Notes: generated by a model not told the origin, from the sequence alone. A stretch of DNA of 64,000 bases from Helicobacter sp. MIT 21-1697 (GCF_026241255.1 NZ_JAPHNC010000004.1:1-64000); one strand, 5' to 3'; numbered from the stretch's first letter, positions 27,613-38,130 are shown. Numbers and translations: made by a program.

Positions 27613-29988
27613 ATGAATAAACAAGTCAGTATGAATTTTACCAAAGTGAATGTATGGCATTTAGGCGTTGCAATAGGCGTTTTTTGCCTTATTATTGGTA
27701 TGTTAAGAATCTTTGGCTGGAGCGAGCCGGAGGCATATCCACAGATTCAAAAGGATATTTTCTTAGCCATCAATTCGCTTTGGTCTAATGTCCCATCTCT
27801 CGCACACAATCTTACCCAACTCGGTGATGCGAGTATAGCATTCGCACTCTTGCTAGGCTTCTTCATCGCACCTAAGCTTTGGGAAGCACTCATCGCAAGC
27901 TCCTTGCTTTCTCTTGTGCTTTCTACATTATTTAAGACAATCTATGCAATGCCGCGTCCAGCACGTGCCTTTGAGAATACTTTTCATATCATTGGTGAGC
28001 GACTCGCAGGCACAAATAGCCTACCATCAGGGCATTCTATTACTATATTCACGATACTTTCTGTGATACTTTTTGCTTTTATGCCAAGCACTCTCAAATG
28101 GCGTTTGCCTTTTATCATAGGTATCACTCTCTTAGGTGTATTTGTGGGGCTTTCACGCGTGGGTGTAGGAGCACACTATCCGCTAGATGTCATTGTTGGT
28201 GCGTCCCTTGGGTATGTGTGTGGAGTCTTTGGTGTGCTTGTGGCTAGTAAGACGCGTATTTTTGCTTGGCTAGATTCACATTTTGGTTTGCTTATTTTTG
28301 CTACTTTGGGCGCAGTTGCTGTGGTGATTGCGATTCAAAATATCAGCAAGTATAATCTTGCGGTATTTTATCTTGCACTTATTTGTGCGTCAGGCTGCTT
28401 ATTTATGATTCTACATAAATATTTTACTAGCACTCAAAGATTGGATTTACAATGCACCCCCCCCCCCCCAAGCCAATCTATCGTCTTTATTTTCGTCATC
28501 TCCGCACTTCAAGTAGTATTTTTCCATTTTCCTTTTTTAGGATTCGTGTGGGCAAATCTTGCTTTAGATTCGCTCAATGCAATTGTGCTATTTGTCTCAC
28601 TCGTGCTATTTTTGTTCGCACTTACTACACTTATGCCACTCTTATTAGCACTCATCTCTTTCAAGCTTACCAAAATATGGTTCGCAATTATCTCAATCAC
28701 AAACGCCATAGCGGTGTATTTCGTCTCTGTATATGGAGTGTTTTTGGATAAAACGATGATGGGCAATCTCTTTAACACAAACCCAGCAGAAGCAGGAGAA
28801 TTTCTATCTTTAAAAATGGCACTATATATAGTTATACTAGGTCTTCTCCCAGCGTGCTTTCTACTCTTTGAAAAGGTGGCAATACCTACACGCAAATCAC
28901 TTGCTAAGAGCTTAGGCTTGATATTTTTCGCGCTTATTGTGCTTACTGGAATTAATTTTCAGAATCTATTGTGGTTTGATAAATACTCTAAACAACTTGG
29001 CGCGCTTATTATGCCTTGGTCATATATAGGTAACTCAGTGCGGTATTTTCAAGGGGAGTTAGCAAAAAACAAAAAAGAGATTCCACTCCCTGATGCGCGC
29101 ATTACAAATGACAAAAAATCCGTAGTCGTGCTAGTGATTGGTGAATCTGCACGTGCAAAAAACTTCTCATTTTATGGTTACTCACGCAATACCAATCCCC
29201 TCCTTTTAGAAGTGTCAGGGCTGCGACATTTTTATGCAAAATCAAGCACGACATATACGAGTGCATCTGTGAAAAATATGCTTTCATACAAGGATAGCAC
29301 GAATCTGTATGAGATATTGCCAAACTATCTTGCACGCACTGGAGTAGATGTGATGTGGCGTTCGACAAATTGGGGTGAGCCCCCACTTCACCTACCGAGT
29401 GAAAATATTATGCGATATTCGCAACTTGCAGAGAAATATATTCATCTTGATGATAACTATGAGTCTGCACTTGTGGCGGGACTAATTGAAGACATTGAGT
29501 TAGCAAAATCGCCTAAAGTGCTTATTGTCATTCATACAAGCACGAGCCACGGACCAACATATTATAAGAAATACCCTCCTCAATTTGAAGTCTTTAAGCC
29601 TGTGTGCAAAAGTGTCGAACCAAAGGGGTGCTTACAGAGTGAAATTATCAATGCGTATGATAATACAATCCTCTATACTGATTTCTTATTGCACTCGGTC
29701 ATTAGTCAGTTAAGCAAACTTGATAAATACGACAGCACAATGATTTATGTAAGCGATCACGGCGAGAGCTTGGGTGAAAATGGTGTATATATGCACGGGA
29801 TACCATTAGCATTTGCACCAAAGGAGCAATATGAAATACCATTTTTTGTGTGGAGTTCTAATGCGAGTAGGATTAAAGATTTGAATGAAGCAACACACTT
29901 TCATATTTTTCATAGTGTTTTGACATTTTTAGATGTGGAGAGCGAAGTGCTTGATGAAAAGATGAGCATATTTACTCAGCAAAAATAG
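27613..29988 (+). CDS. Fused lipid A 1-phosphatase / phosphoethanolamine transferase (LpxE-EptA), phase-variable
   Basis: About 790 aa combining two envelope enzymes. The N-terminal part is a PAP2-type membrane phosphatase with KTIYAMPRPAR, LPSGHS and SRVGVGAHYPLDVIVG, like LpxE. The C-terminal part is an EptA-type transferase with about five membrane segments, GESARAKNFSFYGYSRNTNP, the nucleophile stretch TYTSASVKNML, and YVSDHGESLGENGVYMHG. In H. pylori these are two adjacent genes that remove the lipid A 1-phosphate and add phosphoethanolamine. A C13 tract at 28457-28469 lies at the junction and is in frame (ON). The start is uncertain: 27508, 27613 and 27631 are possible and none has a clear ribosome site. 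Confidence 0.85.
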   Translation: MNKQVSMNFTKVNVWHLGVAIGVFCLIIGMLRIFGWSEPEAYPQIQKDIFLAINSLWSNVPSLAHNLTQLGDASIAFALLLGFFIAPKLWEALIASSLLSLVLSTLFKTIYAMPRPARAFENTFHIIGERLAGTNSLPSGHSITIFTILSVILFAFMPSTLKWRLPFIIGITLLGVFVGLSRVGVGAHYPLDVIVGASLGYVCGVFGVLVASKTRIFAWLDSHFGLLIFATLGAVAVVIAIQNISKYNLAVFYLALICASGCLFMILHKYFTSTQRLDLQCTPPPPSQSIVFIFVISALQVVFFHFPFLGFVWANLALDSLNAIVLFVSLVLFLFALTTLMPLLLALISFKLTKIWFAIISITNAIAVYFVSVYGVFLDKTMMGNLFNTNPAEAGEFLSLKMALYIVILGLLPACFLLFEKVAIPTRKSLAKSLGLIFFALIVLTGINFQNLLWFDKYSKQLGALIMPWSYIGNSVRYFQGELAKNKKEIPLPDARITNDKKSVVVLVIGESARAKNFSFYGYSRNTNPLLLEVSGLRHFYAKSSTTYTSASVKNMLSYKDSTNLYEILPNYLARTGVDVMWRSTNWGEPPLHLPSENIMRYSQLAEKYIHLDDNYESALVAGLIEDIELAKSPKVLIVIHTSTSHGPTYYKKYPPQFEVFKPVCKSVEPKGCLQSEIINAYDNTILYTDFLLHSVISQLSKLDKYDSTMIYVSDHGESLGENGVYMHGIPLAFAPKEQYEIPFFVWSSNASRIKDLNEATHFHIFHSVLTFLDVESEVLDEKMSIFTQQK
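28457..28469. repeat. Poly-C tract of 13 nt at the LpxE/EptA junction
   Basis: Thirteen C read as ACC CCC CCC CCC CCA (Thr-Pro4). With 14 C the frame runs about 100 codons and stops at 28751. With 12 or 15 C it stops after about 20 codons. Either shift leaves the phosphatase domain whole and removes EptA. Confidence 0.92.
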
Positions 29989-30092
29989 CAAATGACTAGC
30001 GTTTGTATAATGTTTGCATTTTTGGTAAATATAAAATCAACAATGCGCAATAATACTTTGTTGATATTTTTCATTATTATGTGTATTGTCTC

Positions 30093-30123
30093 TTGACAAA
30101 TACTAGGTATCAGGTTTTATAAT
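30093..30123 (+). promoter_or_regulatory. Promoter of the alcohol dehydrogenase gene with a spacer palindrome
   Basis: TTGACA (30093-30098) and TATAAT (30118-30123) are perfect consensus boxes separated by a long 19-bp spacer. Inside the spacer is ATAC-TAG-GTAT (30100-30110). A long spacer with a dyad is the layout of promoters opened by MerR-type activators; the regulator is unknown. Confidence 0.55.
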
Positions 30124-30157
30124 TACATTTTTAATTTGAGTTATTTAAGGAGTATTT

Positions 30158-31249
30158 ATGCTTTTAAAAGAGAATTTGACACAAGCACAAAATGGGCAGA
30201 GAATCACCGCCAAAGGCTATGCAGTAGAACATAAAAGCGATACATTTAAGCCCTTTAGCTTTTCGCGCCACGCTTTGGGGGAAAATGATATTTTGATTGA
30301 GATTCTCTATGCCGGAATCTGCCACAGCGACATTCATAGTGCGCGTGAAGAATGGCATAAGGGCATTTTCCCAATGGTGCCCGGACACGAAATTGCAGGG
30401 CGTGTAGTCGCAGTGGGAAGCAGAGTTAGCAAATTTAAAGTGGGTGATTATGCAGGAGTAGGCTGTATGGTTAATTCTTGCGGTGAGTGTGAAGCGTGTA
30501 AAAGAAGTCAAGAGCAATTTTGCGAAAATGGCAAATGCGTCTTTACCTATGATTGCAAGGATTGTTTCCACGATAATGAACCCACCTATGGCGGATATTC
30601 AAATAATATCGTAGTGAGCGAAAAATTCGCAGTCAATGTCCCACAAGATGCACCTTTAGAAAAGGTTGCCCCTTTACTTTGTGCGGGAATCACGACTTAT
30701 TCGCCGATTAAATTTAGTAAGGTTAAAGCAGGTGATAAAGTCGCTGTGGCTGGATTTGGTGGGCTTGGCGTAATGGCACTCAAATATGCAATCAAAATGG
30801 GCGCAGAAGTCAGCGTGTTTGCGCGCAATAAAAACAAAGAAAAAGAAGCACTAGCACTTGGTGCAAAGGCACTTTATACCGATACAAAGGGTGTGGAAGA
30901 GAGATTTGATTTTATCATTTCTACGATTCCAACAAGCTATGATGTAAATGCCTATGCGGAATTATTGAAATTTGGTGGAGAAATGGCGATTGTGGGCTTA
31001 CCTCCAGCCAATGAGAATCTAAGCATTGATTTAACGCGCCTTGTGTTTGCAGCGGGCAAAAAAGTCTATGGCTCACTCATTGGCGGAATGAAAGAGACAC
31101 AAGAAATGCTTGATTTTTCACTCAAGCACAAAATCTATCCCGAAACAGAGATTATTTCTATTGAACAAATCAATGAGGCGTATGAGAATCTCACAAGCGG
31201 CAAGGCAAAATTCCGCTATGTGATTGATATGAGTAGCCTCAAGGTTTAG
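30158..31249 (+). CDS. Zinc-dependent NAD(P) alcohol dehydrogenase, cinnamyl-alcohol type
   Basis: 363 aa medium-chain dehydrogenase. Catalytic-zinc region AGICHSDIHSAREEW and GHEIAGRVVAVGSRV are present. The structural-zinc cysteines are in CGECEACKRSQEQFC. The Rossmann motif is VAGFGGLGVMALKYA. It resembles the H. pylori cinnamyl alcohol dehydrogenase-like enzyme, which reduces aldehydes with NADPH. TTAAGGAG precedes the ATG. It is monocistronic with its own consensus promoter. Confidence 0.92.
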   Translation: MLLKENLTQAQNGQRITAKGYAVEHKSDTFKPFSFSRHALGENDILIEILYAGICHSDIHSAREEWHKGIFPMVPGHEIAGRVVAVGSRVSKFKVGDYAGVGCMVNSCGECEACKRSQEQFCENGKCVFTYDCKDCFHDNEPTYGGYSNNIVVSEKFAVNVPQDAPLEKVAPLLCAGITTYSPIKFSKVKAGDKVAVAGFGGLGVMALKYAIKMGAEVSVFARNKNKEKEALALGAKALYTDTKGVEERFDFIISTIPTSYDVNAYAELLKFGGEMAIVGLPPANENLSIDLTRLVFAAGKKVYGSLIGGMKETQEMLDFSLKHKIYPETEIISIEQINEAYENLTSGKAKFRYVIDMSSLKV

Positions 31250-31277
31250 CGTCAATGTTTGCAATCTAGGAGAGATT

Positions 31278-32540
31278 CTAAGAGTGCAAAGCAAGTTGCG
31301 TGAAAATCTCTCCTCTTTGTTTATAAGAGCTAAATTGATCTAAGCTTGCCGCAGCAGGAGAGAGAAGCACAACATCTTTGGCGTTTGTATCGCGCTTTTT
31401 ATGTATGCAATCCATAGCCTTGTATATATCTTGGCAGGGCGTAATGGCGATATTGTATTTTTTGGCAAAGGCACACAAACGCTCTTCATTTGCTCCAATG
31501 CTTATAATTTCAATATCCTTATCTTTTATAAACTCAAAAAGGGGCGTGAGATTCGCCCCTTTGTCATCTCCACCAAGTATGACAATAATATGCGTATGTG
31601 TGTAGCGAGCGATAGCTTGAATTGTCGCATCAACATTTGTGCCTTTGCTATCATCAACCCATAAACGATTGAATCTATCATAAAATTCAGCGATTCTATG
31701 TGCTCCTATATGAAAAGTATTGAGGAGTCTCATATCATCGGCTTTAAAGGCGAATTTAGCAATGCTAAGGGCTATAATTGCATCAAGTAAAAATGGCTCT
31801 TTGAAAATAATATCTTGATGGGAAATGCTACATTTTTGGGCTAAATCCTGCGAGGATTCATAGAGAATGAGTGTGCCCTTAAAATCTTTTGCAAGGCTGT
31901 GGTGTGCAAATTCGCTCGGAATAATTGCATAAGTGTGGGAATCCATACGCTTTAATGGACTAAGCTTGTCCTCAATATAGTTTTCAAAGCTCCCGTGCCA
32001 ACTGATATGATCTTCTTTCACCGGCAATAAAGCATAGATTCTAGGAGAGGCATTGTGCGTATAATGCAAGGTAAAAGAGCTTGTTTCAAGCACCCATACT
32101 TTTGGATTGTTTGTATAAAGCGTGGCGAGAGGTGTGCCAATATTACCTCCACTTTGGGCATTAAATGGCTCAAGCAAAAGCGTTGTCATTTCTGTGGTGG
32201 TGGTTTTGCCATTTGTGCCGCTAATCCATATTATAAAGGGCATATCTTTTTTATGAGTATTCATATCATTGTGCAAAAGCTCATAAAAATAGTCATATTC
32301 ACTGATAAGGTGTTGGGCTTTGCGCACTAATGAATGCGATGGGGGAATACCCGGACTAAGAATCTCCCTATCGCTTTGCTCTGGGATAAAATCCTTTGGT
32401 GGCAGCAAAGTATTGCCAAAATCATCATTATGACTTTGAGTGAATTTGTCATCATAGATATAGAGGTTGTGTCCCTGTTGATTAAGAAAACTTACAAGCG
32501 GCGTTGTTGTAACGCCATATCCAAAGATACTTATACGCAT
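31278..32540 (-). CDS. murD: UDP-N-acetylmuramoylalanine--D-glutamate ligase
   Basis: Adds D-Glu to UDP-MurNAc-L-Ala in peptidoglycan synthesis. The ATP site is IWISGTNGKTTTTEMTTLL. Other Mur motifs visible are VLETSSFTLHY, HISWHGSFENY and the DSKGTNVDA segment. At 420 aa it is somewhat shorter than E. coli MurD, as in other Helicobacter. It follows mraY by 9 nt. Confidence 0.93.
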   Translation of the reverse strand: MRISIFGYGVTTTPLVSFLNQQGHNLYIYDDKFTQSHNDDFGNTLLPPKDFIPEQSDREILSPGIPPSHSLVRKAQHLISEYDYFYELLHNDMNTHKKDMPFIIWISGTNGKTTTTEMTTLLLEPFNAQSGGNIGTPLATLYTNNPKVWVLETSSFTLHYTHNASPRIYALLPVKEDHISWHGSFENYIEDKLSPLKRMDSHTYAIIPSEFAHHSLAKDFKGTLILYESSQDLAQKCSISHQDIIFKEPFLLDAIIALSIAKFAFKADDMRLLNTFHIGAHRIAEFYDRFNRLWVDDSKGTNVDATIQAIARYTHTHIIVILGGDDKGANLTPLFEFIKDKDIEIISIGANEERLCAFAKKYNIAITPCQDIYKAMDCIHKKRDTNAKDVVLLSPAAASLDQFSSYKQRGEIFTQLALHS

Positions 32541-32549
32541 AGACTTTCC

Positions 32550-33629
32550 TTAGCGAATCTTAAGGCTTAAGAGGGCGATGATATTTGCCAAAATGGCAAT
32601 AATCCAAAAGCGGACAATGATTTTATTTTCTGCCCAGCCTTTTACTTCAAAGTGATGATGAATAGGCGCCATAGCAAAGATACGCTTTTTGCGGTATTTA
32701 TAGCTACCTACTTGCAAAATCACAGAGAGGGCTTCAATCACAAAGATAATGCCAATGAGCAATAAAAGAATCTCATTGTTTGAGACAATAGCCATAAAGG
32801 CAATAAATGCTCCAAGTGCAAGAGAGCCACTATCACCCATAAAGACTTGTGCGGGGTGGCAGTTATACCATAAAAACCCAAAGAGTGCTCCAATGAGCGC
32901 CACAGAGAGAATCACTAGTTCCCCACTATCCGCGACTTTAGGGTAGAGTAGATAGCTAGCAAATCCAGCGTGTCCTGCAACATATACAAAGGCAGAGAGA
33001 GAAAAAAGTGCGCAAATGCTAGGCATTGTAGCAAGCCCATCAAGCCCATCGGTAATATTTACTGCATTGCTTGTAGCAAGAAATACAAGCACCCAAAATC
33101 CAAGTGCCAACACAGGAACATTCATTATCTTAAAAAAGCTCATATCAAAGAGTGGATATTTCATAAAAGGAATGTAAAACTGCGTATCGTGTCCGATATA
33201 AATAAGAGCGTAAGTAATGATGACAGAGATAACAAAAAGCAGAAAAAATTTCATTTTTGCACTCATACCGGCATTATTTTTAGCAGAAATTTTCATATAA
33301 TCATCTCTTGCGCCAATAAGGGCAAAACAAAGGATGCAAAATAAACCAAGCAATACATAGGGATTGAGGAGATTCCCGCAGAGCAAAGAGGCAAAAATCA
33401 TACTTGATATAAAAACAATGCCTCCCATAGTGGGAGTATTTTTTTTGCCTTCGTGTGCCGCAACATAGGTAGATATAGGTTGATTAGCTTTTTTAGCTTT
33501 TGCCCATTTGATAAAATAAGGCATAAAAAATACATTTAAACCAAAAGCAACAAAAAATGCTACCCCTGCACGAAAGGTTATATAGGAAAAAATATTAACT
33601 CCATAGTGTTGATAAAACCAATACAGCAT
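32550..33629 (-). CDS. mraY: Phospho-N-acetylmuramoyl-pentapeptide transferase
   Basis: Integral membrane enzyme that makes lipid I from UDP-MurNAc-pentapeptide and undecaprenyl phosphate. It has about ten membrane spans. Motifs include [43 protein letters not shown] and [15 protein letters not shown]. The length of 359 aa is standard. It forms an operon with murD and is divergent from gpmI. Confidence 0.96.
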   Translation of the reverse strand: MLYWFYQHYGVNIFSYITFRAGVAFFVAFGLNVFFMPYFIKWAKAKKANQPISTYVAAHEGKKNTPTMGGIVFISSMIFASLLCGNLLNPYVLLGLFCILCFALIGARDDYMKISAKNNAGMSAKMKFFLLFVISVIITYALIYIGHDTQFYIPFMKYPLFDMSFFKIMNVPVLALGFWVLVFLATSNAVNITDGLDGLATMPSICALFSLSAFVYVAGHAGFASYLLYPKVADSGELVILSVALIGALFGFLWYNCHPAQVFMGDSGSLALGAFIAFMAIVSNNEILLLLIGIIFVIEALSVILQVGSYKYRKKRIFAMAPIHHHFEVKGWAENKIIVRFWIIAILANIIALLSLKIR

Positions 33630-33733
33630 ATAATTCCTTTTGCCCTTAACTTTTAAGGGAGTTAATTTAGTTAATGAAAGGTTTTGGATTTTAGCTACAA
33701 TTAGTTAATACTAAAGATTATCAAGGAGTATTT

Positions 33734-35206
33734 ATGAAAACAATTCTTGTGATTACTGATGGCATAGGATACAGCGATAAGACGGATTATAATGCCTTTT
33801 ATCACGCCAAAAAGCCTACTTATGATTATTTATTGAAAAATGTCCCTTATGGTATGATTGATACTTTTGGCTTAAGTGTGGGATTGCCTCAAGGGCAAAT
33901 GGGCAATTCTGAAGTGGGACATATGTGTATTGGCTCTGGGCGGGTGTTGTATCAAGATTTGGTGAGAATCTCACGCGCTATTGAAAGTAATGAACTCAAA
34001 GATAATCCTGTTTTGATTGCAGCCACACAAAAAAGTGCAGTTGTGCATTTGTGTGGATTGCTAAGTGATGGCGGGGTGCATTCGCATATTACGCATTTAA
34101 AGACACTCATAGAGATTCTATGTGCTCAAGGCAAGAGAGTGTATTTGCATTTAATCACTGATGGGCGCGATGTTTTGCCTCAAAGTGCGCTCAATTATCT
34201 TGCCGATATAGAATCGCTCTGTAAGGATAATGTGAGCATAGCAAGTATATCTGGGCGTTTTTACGCGATGGATAGAGATAAAAGGTGGGAGAGAGTGCAA
34301 AAGGCGTATGAAAGCATAGCACTTGGGGCAAACCCCACAAATCTTTCGCCTAAAGAGTATATTCAATCTCAATATAATCAGGGAATCTTTGATGAATTTC
34401 TGATTCCTGCGAGTTTTGGAGGATTTAAAGGAATGAATGATAATGAAAGTTTTGTGTTTGTGAATTTTCGTTCTGATAGGGCGCGTGAAATTGTTGATTG
34501 TTTAGGGAATCCGCAATTCAAAGGGTTTGAGCGAAAAAAATATATCAAACTTCATATTGCTACAATGACAGAATATGATGCGACTTTTCCCTATCCTATT
34601 TTGTTTCCTAAGCAAAATGTGCAAAATACCCTCGCTGAAGTTATTTCCTCGCATCATTTGAGGCAGTTTCACACCGCTGAAACTGAAAAATATGCTCATA
34701 TTACATTTTTTCTCAATGGCGGAAAAGAGGAGGCTTTTATTGGAGAGGAGCGAGTGCTTATCCCCTCTCCTAATGTGAAAACCTATGATTTGCAACCCCA
34801 AATGAGTGCTCCAGCTGTGGGTGATGCAGTGATAAAAGCCATAGAAGATGGATATGATTTTATAGTGGTGAATTTTGCAAATGGTGATATGGTAGGGCAT
34901 ACAGGGAATTTTGAAGCAGCGATTAAAGCGGTAGAGGCGGTTGATAAAGAACTGGGCAGAATTGTAGAATCTGCTCAAAAACATCATTATGCACTTTTTA
35001 TTACAAGCGATCACGGAAATTGTGAGGAAATGAAAGATGAAAAGGGCAATACGCTCACAAATCATACTATCGGGCAAGTGTGGTGCTTTGGTATGATTGA
35101 GGGTGTGAGCAAAATCGCCAATGGAGGATTAAATAATATCGCTCCGAGTGTGCTTAAAGCAATGAATTTGCCAATTCCCTCTGAAATGGATAAGCCATTA
35201 TTTTAG
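33734..35206 (+). CDS. gpmI: 2,3-bisphosphoglycerate-independent phosphoglycerate mutase
   Basis: Metal-dependent iPGM of the alkaline phosphatase fold. The catalytic serine is in [31 protein letters not shown] and the metal ligands in [11 protein letters not shown] and [18 protein letters not shown] are present. At 490 aa it is close to the family norm of about 500. AAGGAG precedes ATG. Confidence 0.95.
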   Translation: MKTILVITDGIGYSDKTDYNAFYHAKKPTYDYLLKNVPYGMIDTFGLSVGLPQGQMGNSEVGHMCIGSGRVLYQDLVRISRAIESNELKDNPVLIAATQKSAVVHLCGLLSDGGVHSHITHLKTLIEILCAQGKRVYLHLITDGRDVLPQSALNYLADIESLCKDNVSIASISGRFYAMDRDKRWERVQKAYESIALGANPTNLSPKEYIQSQYNQGIFDEFLIPASFGGFKGMNDNESFVFVNFRSDRAREIVDCLGNPQFKGFERKKYIKLHIATMTEYDATFPYPILFPKQNVQNTLAEVISSHHLRQFHTAETEKYAHITFFLNGGKEEAFIGEERVLIPSPNVKTYDLQPQMSAPAVGDAVIKAIEDGYDFIVVNFANGDMVGHTGNFEAAIKAVEAVDKELGRIVESAQKHHYALFITSDHGNCEEMKDEKGNTLTNHTIGQVWCFGMIEGVSKIANGGLNNIAPSVLKAMNLPIPSEMDKPLF

Positions 35207-35236
35207 TCTTGCAACGAATCCAAGCTAAAAAGAAAG

Positions 35237-35254
35237 GCACAAAAACTTTTGTGC
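35237..35254. terminator. Hairpin between convergent gpmI and the PepSY gene
   Basis: GCACAAAA-AC-TTTTGTGC is a perfect 8-bp inverted repeat lying 30 nt past the gpmI stop and touching the stop of the minus-strand gene. No long T-run follows. Confidence 0.5.
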
Positions 35255-35829
35255 TAAATGCTCAAATACACCGCAAGTATGGTGATAATAAATCCTGCCC
35301 CTAAAACACCAAAGGCTACCTTGCGTTTGCCTTTGCAAAATGAAGTAATAATCAAGCCAGAAAGATAAAAAAGTAGCATTGAGATACCAAAGCCAATGGC
35401 AATCATATCAAAAAAAGAGAATTTGAATCCACCCAGCTCCCATTTGTTCCCGCTGCTTTTGTGCATAAGCATTAAGATTCCATATAAACCCCTATCTATG
35501 GTGCGTAAAATTGGTTGTTCATTTTTATCTTTAGTCAATGTTACACCATATTTGATGTTACCCATAGTGATATTCCCTTTCATTACGCGTAAATTCGTAT
35601 CTTTAGGGACTTTGAGTTGATGTTCTTGCAAGGTTTGAATGATAAAATCCCTCTCTTTTCCTTTTTGTGGCATAGAATCTAGCTTAATTTCTGTAATGCT
35701 CGCTCCTGAATTTTGACGAATTTCAAAGATATACAACACCCCAGTGAGCGCATAAATAAGTGCTGCAGGGAGGAAAAAGAGGCTCAAATATAAATGGATT
35801 TGCATCCATAATTTGCGATGAAGTTTCAT
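35254..35829 (-). CDS. PepSY-associated membrane protein, likely iron-related
   Basis: 191 aa. N-terminal KLHRKLWMQIHLYLSLFFLP with a first membrane span is typical of PepSY-TM proteins. A periplasmic region of about 100 residues follows, then two or three spans near the C-terminus (FFDMIAIGFGISMLLFYLSG, FGVLGAGFIITILAVYL). It lies 74 nt after the TonB receptor on the same strand. PepSY-TM proteins near receptors are often reductases or accessory factors in siderophore or heme use, so a shared iron-uptake role is plausible. Confidence 0.7.
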   Translation of the reverse strand: MKLHRKLWMQIHLYLSLFFLPAALIYALTGVLYIFEIRQNSGASITEIKLDSMPQKGKERDFIIQTLQEHQLKVPKDTNLRVMKGNITMGNIKYGVTLTKDKNEQPILRTIDRGLYGILMLMHKSSGNKWELGGFKFSFFDMIAIGFGISMLLFYLSGLIITSFCKGKRKVAFGVLGAGFIITILAVYLSI

Positions 35830-35903
35830 TGAAAGTCCTTTCGTGCAAGATTTATTTTAGATTCTCAAATCGTATCTAAAGAATGTGAGATAAATGTGAA
35901 ACA

Positions 35904-38073
35904 TTAAAAATCAGCCCTAAAGCTTATCCAATAATTCCGAGAGGGTAAGATTCTCTGATACGCATTTTGCGCACTTTGGTTATTGTCGCTTGAATATTGC
36001 ACATAATCCATAAAATAGACATCAAAGAGATTATTGACTGCCAAAGTAAGGGCGTAATGTTTGGCAAATTTATAAGTTGCGGCAATATCCACAAGCTGAT
36101 AATCTTTATAATACTGCCCCACGATTTGACGCACATTTGTTCGCGCACTTGCTCCAGCATAAGGCGTGGGAGTTTTGTATTTGCCACTCCAGCGGATATA
36201 CATATCAAAGTTGCCATATTGATATTTTGGCGTGATTGTGAAAGTATGGCGGGGGATAGAGTTAATTGCTTCTCCTTTGCCCGAGCCACTTAGAGCTTTT
36301 GTATAGGTGTAGCCATACCCTGCATCAAGTGAGAATCCACCAATGGGCTTTAATTTTGCATTTGCTTCTGCACCAGCTACAAGAGAGCTTTCTACATTGC
36401 GATAAGTGGTGCAAGTAGCATTATTACAAGTTTGATTGCCCGGAAGTGGAATGCCTTGTCCGCTAAGAGTTTCAATTTGGTTGTTAAAGTCTGTGTAATA
36501 GCCTGTGAGAATAAACATAGCACTTTGAGTATCCACAATCGTGCTAAGTTCGTAATTCCAACTTTGTTCAGGTTTAAGGTTTGGATTCCCATAAGTTTCT
36601 GTTGTGCCTCCACCACTAGCAGTTCCTGTGGTAACTATGCCATCAATAGTTTGCATAAGGGCAGGAATAAGCATACCATTTGCCACTCCAGCTTTGAAAG
36701 TGAGCCAGTCTGTGGGATTATAATTGATATAGAATCTAGGATTTGGCACGGTGGCAAATCTATCGCTATAATTATATCGCAAGCCTAAAGTTGTGCTGAT
36801 TGCTTCGTTTATAAAATATTCTCCTTCAGCAAAGAGTGCAGCTTGATTTTGGTGCATATTTCTGTATTTGCTAGAGATTGTTCCTTGTAGGTTTTCAAAT
36901 TGATAATATACACCACCATTAAAAATCAAGCTCCCTGCCTCACCAAAATCAAAGTCATTGGTATAAGTGCTTTGAAACACTGCTGTTTGAGCAGTGCGTT
37001 TATTTGCCCAATTAATATAATCTCCCCTGCTTGCACCTATGGGGAGTCTTCCATTAGCGCTATAACTTGCGTGTGGTGCGATAATATTATAGGTATGCTG
37101 TGCATAAGTGGAGAGTTTGCCCCAGTCATAGCTTCCATCGTGGCTTAGTATGGAATTTACCTTATAGAGCTCTTGCACAGAGGTAATGCTATTAGAAGAA
37201 GTATTCAAAGTTCCTAATCGCCCATTATAGACTTCAGAATCTAAGTAAATATAGTCTTTTGAAGTAGGTGTGTAGTTGAGCCGAAATCCTGCATTCCAAT
37301 TTTGTGAGCCTGTGGAAGAGTGTGCGGCATAGGGATTGTTATTGCGAATCGCATAGCTTGGGAGTAAAAATGCATTTGCTTCATTGAATCTATATGAGCC
37401 ACGCAAATTAAGAGAGAGTTTGTTCTTAACAAGTGGGGTGTTGAGATAAGCATTTAGCCCATAGGCATTGCCCCATTCATCGTTGGGCTCAAAAAGTTTA
37501 GTTTCTAATTGGATTCCGCTTTGGACTTTATTTGTATGTTTCTTAGTGATAATATTAATAACTCCTCCCATTGCATCAGAACCATAAATAGTTGAAGCTG
37601 GTCCTCGTATGACTTCAATGCGTTCAATCATACTTGCTGGAGGCATAAATGAGCTTTGATTTCCTAATCCATTTTGGATAAAGCCACGTGTGGTATTTTG
37701 CCTTTTGCCATCAATAAGTATAAGCGTGTAAGCAGAGCTAAGTCCGCGCATAGTAATGGTGTTTTGTCCTGTTTTATCTTGCTCTACATATACACCGGGC
37801 ACATCTTGGACGGCATCGCCAATGTCCCGAATAGGACGTGTCATAATTTCCTCTTTAGAGATAATGGATATAGACGCTGGGGCTTCTTTAATATCCTGCT
37901 CATAACCACTTGCAGTTACGACAGAGCGCCCAAGATTAACTTTTTTTATCTTATCCCCCCCCCCCGCTAGAATCTTTAGATTCTATGCTAGATTCTTTAA
38001 GTTCAAGTGTATCAGCAATTAAGCCACTCAAGCTTATCAGTGCCATTAAAAGTAGATGTGTCAATGCTTTCAT
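35904..38073 (-). pseudogene. TonB-dependent receptor, phase-OFF through a G11 tract
   Basis: Outer-membrane receptor of the CfrA/FepA-like type, 722 aa when in frame. It starts at 38073 with a signal peptide (HLLLMALISLSGLIA) after AAAGGA. After 36 codons comes a G11 run that ends GGG GGA TAA, so translation stops. With 10 or 13 G the frame continues into the plug (SGYEQDIKEAPASISIIS, RGLSSAYTLILIDGKRQ, VIRGPASTIYGSDAMGGVIN) and a 22-strand-type barrel ending RNYWISFRADF. The gene is otherwise intact, so I read it as phase variation, not decay. An AT-rich Fur-like dyad lies upstream. Confidence 0.85.
37955..37965. repeat. Poly-C/G tract of 11 nt in the TonB receptor
   Basis: Eleven C on the plus strand are read as G11 on the minus strand, directly after the signal peptide region. 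In this state the next codon after the tract is TAA. Ten or 13 G would restore the reading frame. Confidence 0.92.
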
Positions 38074-38130
38074 AGAAAATCCTTTTAGAGAACAAAATAT
38101 ATAAATAATAATAAGAATGATTTGTAAAAA

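Noticed and set aside
31268-31314. 10-bp inverted repeat AGGAGAGATT/AATCTCTCCT near the adh-murD junction
   Set aside because: The arms are 27 nt apart, one lies inside murD, and there is no T-run; it may be chance in coding sequence.
34502-35077. Open frame of 191 codons antisense to gpmI
   Set aside because: It is a shadow of gpmI: biased composition (many His/Phe/Ile), no ribosome site, and the plus-strand gene is certain.
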